In this document: positions 28,508-32,745 of the stretch, piece by piece
Numbering within the stretch: position 1 is the first letter of the stretch
Layout of the letters: the number at the start of each line of letters is the position of its first letter
Assembly: GCF_001311195.1 (NCBI RefSeq)
Contig: NZ_BBAJ01000021.1
Location: 1 to 32,745, forward strand
Source of the DNA: Lacticaseibacillus camelliae DSM 22697 = JCM 13995
GTDB taxonomy: Bacteria; Bacillota; Bacilli; Lactobacillales; Lactobacillaceae
Reading direction: 5' to 3'
Length of the DNA stretch: 32,745 bases
Notes under the pieces: generated by a model
What the model saw: only the letters and a program-made list of their open reading frames with translations
Database searches by the model: none
Told to the model about the DNA's origin: nothing
Position numbers and translations under genes: made by a program

Positions 28508-28537
28508 ATCTTGACGGCAATCGGCTGCCAATGTCAA
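28508..28537 (-). promoter_or_regulatory. Promoter of the metallophosphoesterase gene
   Basis: TTGACA, 18 bases, CAAGAT on the minus strand, about 60 bases before the ATG. Confidence 0.6.
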
Positions 28538-28607
28538 CTCCACCCGGCAACCCAACGCCACCTGCTCCGAGCGCGGCCACGCAATCAGGCTCAGTCATCG
28601 CCATGCG

Positions 28608-28654
28608 AAAAAAAGTGTCCTGAGCAGGCCAGTGATGGCCCCCAGGACACTTTT
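28608..28654 (-). terminator. Terminator after dtpT
   Basis: AAAAGTGTCCTG / CAGGACACTTTT outer stem with an inner GGCC / GGCC hairpin and seven T on the minus strand, 12 bases past the dtpT stop. Confidence 0.93.
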
Positions 28655-28665
28655 GTCAGCGAGAA

Positions 28666-30135
28666 TCAGTTGACGCCTTGCATCAGTTTCTCGATCCGCG
28701 GCACGATGAACAACATCAGGAGGCCAAACACGACCGTCAGCGCACCGATGATACCGAAGTAAACCATTTCGGTGCCCGGGGTGTAGAAGCGCACCAGTTG
28801 GGCATTGATTGCTTGCCCGGCCGCGTCGCTCAAAAACCACATGCTCATCATCTGCGACGCGAAGGCTTTGGGCGCCAGCTTAGTCGTGACTGACAGACCG
28901 ACAGGCGAGATCAACATTTCCGCGATTTCCACGATTGCCCATGACAGCACCAGCCACAGCGGTGACACCCGCGCGCTAATGCCGGAAACCATCAGCGGCA
29001 GCATCATGACCAGGTAGGACAGCCCGGCCAGCACCAACCCGTAGGAGAACTTCTTCGGCGAGCTGGGCTGCTTTTCGCCCATTTTGACCCACAAGCGGGC
29101 AAAAATCGGCCCGTAAAGTAGGATGAATAATGGGTTCAGCATCTGGAACCAGCCGGGCAAAATGTGAAGCCCGGCAAAATGCAGCTGGGTCTGGTTTGCG
29201 GCAAACACAGCCAGCACAGAAGAGCCGGACTCTTCAATCGCCCAGAAAATGACCGAGGCCAGAAACAGCGCACATACGCCCAAACCCGGGAGTGCTCGAC
29301 TTTGGTGACCTTTTTTTGACCGCAGCATCATCCAGAAGTAAACGATCGGTACTGCAATAGCAAAAATGGTGATCAGGCTGATGACATTCGTCACGTTCAG
29401 CGAACCTGTCACGCCCATAATCGCAAGCAGGATCGCAACGAGCAGCACGCCAATGCCAATTTTGCCCAGCAGCGGCCGCAATTCATCCGAACTGATCGGA
29501 TCCGGCGCCTGATTGTCGACCGAGTTAATGTACTTCCGGCCGTCCACCACGTAGAAAATCAAGCCCACAGCCATCCCGAAGGCGGCCAATGAAAACCCGA
29601 CGTGGAAGTTGTACTTGGCCTGGAACCAAGACACGATCAGCGGTGCCAACAGTGACCCGAAGTTGATCCCCATCACGAAAATCGAAAAGCCGGAGTCGCG
29701 ACGAATGTCTTTTTCGCTGTACAGGTTGCCGACCATTTCCGACACATTGGGCTTCAGCAGCCCTGTGCCCAGGACGATCAGGATGATCGAACCAAACAAG
29801 GCGGTCGCCCCTGCTGGCATGCTCAGCAGGACATGGCCGAGCATAATGAGCACGCCGCCCCAGAACACGGTCTTACGCGCACCGAGCAGGCGATCGGAGA
29901 TGAAGCCGCCAATAGTGGAGCTCAGGTAGACCAGCGAGCCGTAAATCGACATGATCGACAGCGCGGTCGCCTGACTGAAGCCCAGCCCACCTTTGGCAAC
30001 GGAATAATACATGTAGTAGATGAGAATGGCGCGCATCCCGTAGTACGAGAACCGTTCCCAAAATTCGGTCATCGATAGGGTCAACAGCCCACGCGGATGG
30101 CCCAGAAATTGTTTTTCTTTAGTTGGTTTTTCCAT
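28666..30135 (-). CDS. dtpT: Proton-dependent di/tripeptide transporter (POT/PTR2)
   Basis: 489 residues, intact. The ExxERFxYYG proton-coupling motif is present as EFWERFSYYGMRA (about residue 24-36). Other POT marks are GGFISDRLLGARK after the second helix and GTGLLKPNVSEMVGNLY. About 12-14 membrane segments. The ATG at 30135 lies 12 bases after AGAGGA, a rather long gap. It has its own promoter and strong terminator, so it is monocistronic. It feeds peptides to an organism of amino-acid-dependent habit; symbol by similarity to the lactococcal protein. Confidence 0.95.
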   Translation of the reverse strand: MEKPTKEKQFLGHPRGLLTLSMTEFWERFSYYGMRAILIYYMYYSVAKGGLGFSQATALSIMSIYGSLVYLSSTIGGFISDRLLGARKTVFWGGVLIMLGHVLLSMPAGATALFGSIILIVLGTGLLKPNVSEMVGNLYSEKDIRRDSGFSIFVMGINFGSLLAPLIVSWFQAKYNFHVGFSLAAFGMAVGLIFYVVDGRKYINSVDNQAPDPISSDELRPLLGKIGIGVLLVAILLAIMGVTGSLNVTNVISLITIFAIAVPIVYFWMMLRSKKGHQSRALPGLGVCALFLASVIFWAIEESGSSVLAVFAANQTQLHFAGLHILPGWFQMLNPLFILLYGPIFARLWVKMGEKQPSSPKKFSYGLVLAGLSYLVMMLPLMVSGISARVSPLWLVLSWAIVEIAEMLISPVGLSVTTKLAPKAFASQMMSMWFLSDAAGQAINAQLVRFYTPGTEMVYFGIIGALTVVFGLLMLFIVPRIEKLMQGVN

Positions 30136-30203
30136 ATAAAAAATGCTTCCTCTCTCACTCAGCCCTAGTCAATTGCAAGAGGTTGCTGAGAATACAAGGA
30201 AAC

Positions 30204-30232
30204 ATTATAAGCGCGAATCATTATGCACTCAA
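30204..30232 (-). promoter_or_regulatory. Promoter of dtpT
   Basis: TTGAGT, 17 bases, TATAAT on the minus strand. The ~60-base leader can form CTCAGC / GCTGAG, whose loop carries CCTCT complementary to the ribosome site AGAGG. Confidence 0.8.
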
Positions 30233-30404
30233 ACTGAATTTTTTTATGTCAAACTGTTTTCTCATCGATCCTCTCATAAAGCCCCAATCGCTAAACCTTG
30301 TCGTGAATGCTTCCCGAAGATCAAGGGCGTTGAAGCGGATTCAGCCAGAGGTGTCGCATTAGGCGTTTATGAGCCTGTAAGCGCTGCGAATGAGAAAATA
30401 ATAT

Positions 30405-30980
30405 TTATTCATTTTTGCTGGAGGCCGAACTGCTGTCTGCGCTTTGTAGACTGCTGCTTGAACTCGTGCTGTCGCTACTGCTTGCTTTGGCTGCTGCCTG
30501 CGTGCGCTTGCTGTAATCGATCACGCTTTGCGGGAGTTGCCCACCGAAATCGCGCTGACCAAGCGTCTGACACTGAGTAAAGAAGTTCTTGCTGGCAGTA
30601 TTATAGGCAGCCTGATCCGTCCCGACCATCGTCGTCAGCGTCGTTTGCGCCGCCTTGACATAGCTTTGCAGCGCCTTAGTCAGCGCCGGGTTGGACTGAT
30701 TATCCGCGAGCTGTAACGCGATCTGGTTCAGCTTTGCTTGGCCAGTTTTCACGCTAGCTTTGATTGTCTCCGCGGACTGCTTGTAACTCGCCTGATTGAG
30801 CGGCTTGATCACCACGTCAGCGACTTTGACGTACCGCGCCTGCAATTGCTGTGTGGTATACTGTCTGCTAGTGATGACCGTCTTGGAACTACTGGACGCC
30901 GGCTTGGTGGCCTTCTTGGCACAGCCGCCAGCAGCGAACAAAACAGTCAGAAGTATTATCAAACGCCTAAATCTTTTCAT
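30405..30980 (-). CDS. Uncharacterised lipoprotein with Ser-rich tail
   Basis: The start is the ATG at 30980 (MKRFRRLIILLTVLF), 6 bases after GGAGG; the longer open frame upstream overlaps the opposite gene and is ignored. Residues 1-19 are a lipoprotein signal with lipobox AAGGC. The mature part is helical (QLQARYVKVADVVIKPLNQASYKQS, ALQSYVKAAQTTLTTMV). The last ~35 residues are almost only Ser, Ala, Asp, as in wall-spanning tails. 191 residues, intact. No family recognised; it resembles the 13877 lipoprotein only in overall design. Confidence 0.75.
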   Translation of the reverse strand: MKRFRRLIILLTVLFAAGGCAKKATKPASSSSKTVITSRQYTTQQLQARYVKVADVVIKPLNQASYKQSAETIKASVKTGQAKLNQIALQLADNQSNPALTKALQSYVKAAQTTLTTMVGTDQAAYNTASKNFFTQCQTLGQRDFGGQLPQSVIDYSKRTQAAAKASSSDSTSSSSSLQSADSSSASSKNE

Positions 30981-31001
30981 GATCCGCCTCCGTTGGTCAT
31001 G

Positions 31002-31010
31002 ATTATAGCA
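31002..31010 (-). promoter_or_regulatory. Extended -10 promoter of the Ser-rich lipoprotein gene
   Basis: TGC-TATAAT on the minus strand, 22 bases before the ATG, within the 48-base gap to the divergent gene. Confidence 0.65.
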
Positions 31011-31028
31011 TAGAAAGGTCGTGGCACC

Positions 31029-31453
31029 ATGGCGCTTTGGCACCTGATGTTCAATAAGCCTGCTTTCACCAAGGGCCAGGCCAAGCACATTGTCTATACG
31101 TTGCAGGACGCTGGCAATTTTGGCGGTTTTCCGATTGAAAAAATTGGGATCGTTCGCGACACTGCCGATCTGCTTTACATCGACATGCAGTTCAGAATCA
31201 CCATCGGGTTGACCCAGGACACCTTCGAAAACATGTTGAAATATCTGCTGGTGCTGTCCGGGCGCCTCGACACCGCGCCGCTGTCCGTGTATTTTGCCGT
31301 TATGCAAAAAGCTTAGACGACCTTCAGATCACCTATCAGCGGTACGAAGACCGCAGTCTGGATGTCTTTTTCTGGCAGGGCCCACCAATTGTGGCGCCTG
31401 CCGAGGATAAGGAACGTCTCAGGTTTCGGGACGATGAGCAGAGCAATCAGTAG
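31029..31453 (+). CDS. Uncharacterised small protein (one frame break as given)
   Basis: Not recognised. The open frame starts MALWHLMFNKPAFTKGQAKHIVYTL at 31029 (weak AAAGG site about 10 bases upstream) and stops early at 31316. If one A is restored in the A5 run near 31305-31309, it continues MQKSLDDLQITYQRYEDRSLDVFFWQG to a TAG at 31453, giving about 141 residues. The repaired tail is compositionally like the head, which supports the repair. No signal or membrane segment. Divergent from the lipoprotein gene and followed by a two-way terminator. Confidence 0.6.
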
Positions 31454-31508
31454 CAGTGGGCATTGTTGGTCCAAATCTGTCCACTTTTTTAGAAATTAGT
31501 CCAGTTAG

Positions 31509-31546
31509 AAAAAGCGGAAACCCGATTATACGGGGTTTCCGCTTTT
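31509..31546. terminator. Two-way terminator between the 31029 gene and tRNA-Thr
   Basis: AAAAAGCGGAAACCC / GGGTTTCCGCTTTT stem with an ~8-base loop; T-run on plus and a slightly longer one on minus. It serves both converging transcripts. Confidence 0.9.
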
Positions 31547-31572
31547 GTGTCCTACTATAGATCCTATCAAAA

Positions 31573-31645
31573 TGCCGTCTAAAGGATTCGAACCTTCGAC
31601 CCTCGGTTTACGATACCGATGCTCTACCAACTGAGCTAAGACGGC
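31573..31645 (-). tRNA. tRNA-Thr, anticodon CGT
   Basis: 73 nt. Acceptor GCCGTCT / AGACGGC, discriminator A. D-arm GCTC...GAGC. Anticodon stem TCGGT / ACCGA with loop ATCGTAA (CGT at 34-36). T-arm AAGG-TTCGAAT-CCTT. The 3' CCA is not encoded. Confidence 0.97.
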
Positions 31646-31669
31646 ATGAGTTTCATGACAACAAACGTA

Positions 31670-31698
31670 ATTATACAGGAGCAAAAAGGCGGTGTAAA
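31670..31698 (-). promoter_or_regulatory. Promoter of tRNA-Thr
   Basis: TTTACA, 17 bases, TATAAT on the minus strand, about 25 bases upstream of the tRNA 5' end. Confidence 0.8.
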
Positions 31699-31853
31699 CC
31701 CCTTTTTACGTTCTCTTTGCTCGCCCAAGGTCAGCCGGCAACTAGTCGCGTGTCTGCCGCTCTTCTACCACGGTTAGCCACACGTGCCGGTTGCCAATCA
31801 TCTGGGCCAAATTAGTGCGCCTATGCTAAACTAATGCCCTGAGGAGGATTCGC

Positions 31854-32645
31854 ATGCGAAAAAGAAGAAGCATGGTGAGAACGCTGGGCTTCACCGTTGC
31901 TGTCATCGTTAGTTTGGTGGCATGGGGCGCGAGACAGCTCAACCAGAACCAACCCGCTCAGTTCACCCCGGCTGCTCAGACGCAAAATCAGACCGGCAAC
32001 TACAAGCATCTTGCGGCACTGGACTACAAAAACGGCTCAACGCCTGTCATTACCGTGGGTCATGATCACGCGCAACTAAATATGAGCGACTGGGCAGGCC
32101 CCAAAATTCTCTACGGCAACTTGGACAGTTTAAATCGCACCACCACCAACGTCGGCTATCTCAACCGGCAGACGTTGATCCATTCTGCGGGGCGGCCCAG
32201 CCAAAACTTCGAACCAACTGGCTGGCACAACCGCTACGTCATCATCGATGGCAAACGCGTCAACCGCCAAAACCGGGGGCACCTAATTGCCTACACCCTG
32301 TCAGGCAACCTCAGTGTCACTGGGCACTTTCAGGCAGGTGCCTTGGGCTCCAGCGATAATCCGAAGAACCTGGCGACACAAACAGAATTTGCCAATCAAG
32401 TCCTGATGCAGCCATACGAGGAACAGGTTCGCCAAGCCCTCGAGAACGGCGCAAAAGTCATTTACCGCGTCACGACCGTATTTCGTGGTCAAGAATTGAT
32501 GCCGCGCGGATACTGGTTACAAGCTAAGTCGGATGGCGGCTTGGACTTTAATGTCTACATTTTCAACGTTCAGTCTGACATTCGTTATGATTACGCCACT
32601 GGCCGCAGCGTGATCGATCACAGCATCAATGTTCCAGAACAGTAG
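31854..32645 (+). CDS. Secreted or membrane-anchored DNA/RNA non-specific endonuclease
   Basis: 263 residues, intact. Basic N-terminus and one hydrophobic segment (about residues 8-25) with no lipobox, so an exported or signal-anchored protein. The beta-beta-alpha-metal nuclease core is seen as QNRGHLIAY (the general-base His follows Gly), then the metal-ligand Asn region NLATQTEFANQVLMQPYEEQV. The first position of the DRGH-type motif is Asn here. This fits the EndA/NucA-like family of extracellular nucleases in lactic acid bacteria. ATG 6 bases after GAGGAGG. Possible roles: nutrient scavenging or DNA processing at uptake. Confidence 0.87.
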   Translation: MRKRRSMVRTLGFTVAVIVSLVAWGARQLNQNQPAQFTPAAQTQNQTGNYKHLAALDYKNGSTPVITVGHDHAQLNMSDWAGPKILYGNLDSLNRTTTNVGYLNRQTLIHSAGRPSQNFEPTGWHNRYVIIDGKRVNRQNRGHLIAYTLSGNLSVTGHFQAGALGSSDNPKNLATQTEFANQVLMQPYEEQVRQALENGAKVIYRVTTVFRGQELMPRGYWLQAKSDGGLDFNVYIFNVQSDIRYDYATGRSVIDHSINVPEQ

Positions 32646-32655
32646 TCAACGCAAA

Positions 32656-32687
32656 CGTCCAGTCGCAATTGCGACTGGACGCTTTTT
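32656..32687 (+). terminator. Terminator after the nuclease gene
   Basis: Perfect palindrome CGTCCAGTCGCA / TGCGACTGGACG followed by C and TTTTT on the plus strand, 10 bases past the stop. Confidence 0.93.
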
Positions 32688-32711
32688 GTGCTATCGAATC
32701 ATCCAGAGAAC

Positions 32712-32737
32712 AAAAAAAGCCAGCCTGACGGGCTGAC
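32712..32737 (-). terminator. Terminator of a minus-strand gene beyond the right edge
   Basis: GTCAGCC / GGCTGGC stem, 5-base loop and seven T on the minus strand. It implies a gene converging from outside the window. Confidence 0.8.
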
Positions 32738-32745
32738 ATTTTTAG

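Noticed and set aside
30980-31307. Long N-terminal extension of the Ser-rich lipoprotein
   Set aside because: The extension would bury the lipoprotein signal peptide and overlaps the divergent gene. The ATG at 30980 has a proper ribosome site and is followed by a lipobox.

Overview
The window comes from a low-G+C-phylum Gram-positive with an unusually GC-rich genome. It is most likely a member of Lactobacillaceae of the Lacticaseibacillus (L. casei) type. This is inferred from AGGAGG-type ribosome sites, the order pcrA-ligA-camS-gatC-gatA, a CamS lipoprotein, a TrpXYZ-type importer, DtpT, and many short cell-envelope proteins. Nearly all genes lie on the minus strand, so read the window from right to left. 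No insertion sequence, prophage, rRNA operon or CRISPR array was seen.

Layout from left to right. Positions 1-6430 hold gatA (cut by the edge), gatC, camS, ligA and pcrA: tRNA-dependent amidation plus DNA replication and repair. Positions 6600-12400 hold a DEDDh exonuclease, then a purine operon transcribed xpt-pbuX-purK-purB (xanthine salvage, xanthine uptake and two de novo steps). Positions 12660-15260 hold a GH73 glucosaminidase coupled to an unknown gene, a YkyA-like lipoprotein and an ECF-type vitamin S component. Positions 15350-16540 hold a solitary AP2-domain protein, a gene-free AT-richer stretch and tRNA-Leu(AAG). Positions 16600-20003 hold a tryptophan-type ABC importer (trpX-trpY-trpZ) followed by an SprT-like gene. 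The importer is preceded by a 16-codon leader peptide with one Trp codon, switching hairpins and two tandem terminators. Positions 20026-23350 hold a yybP-ykoY (Mn2+) riboswitch, a P-type cation ATPase and an unknown small protein. Positions 23354-25752 hold pncB-nadE (NAD salvage). Positions 25815-28448 hold a GntR/HutC regulator with an operator inside its own promoter, proC, tRNA-Tyr and a metallophosphoesterase. Positions 28608-32745 hold dtpT, a lipoprotein, an unknown plus-strand gene, tRNA-Thr and a secreted nuclease.

The sequence as given carries about 21 single-base frame breaks in housekeeping genes. Almost all read as a missing base, often in a homopolymer, and restoring one base gives proteins of normal family length. 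This looks like uncorrected sequencing error rather than gene decay, so broken genes are annotated at full length with the break noted.

The most interesting element is the trpX leader (19748-20003). It is an apparent ribosome-mediated, tryptophan-codon attenuator in front of a transporter, not a T-box, with a possible cascade to a second terminator. The manganese riboswitch operon, which includes a protein of unknown function, comes next.
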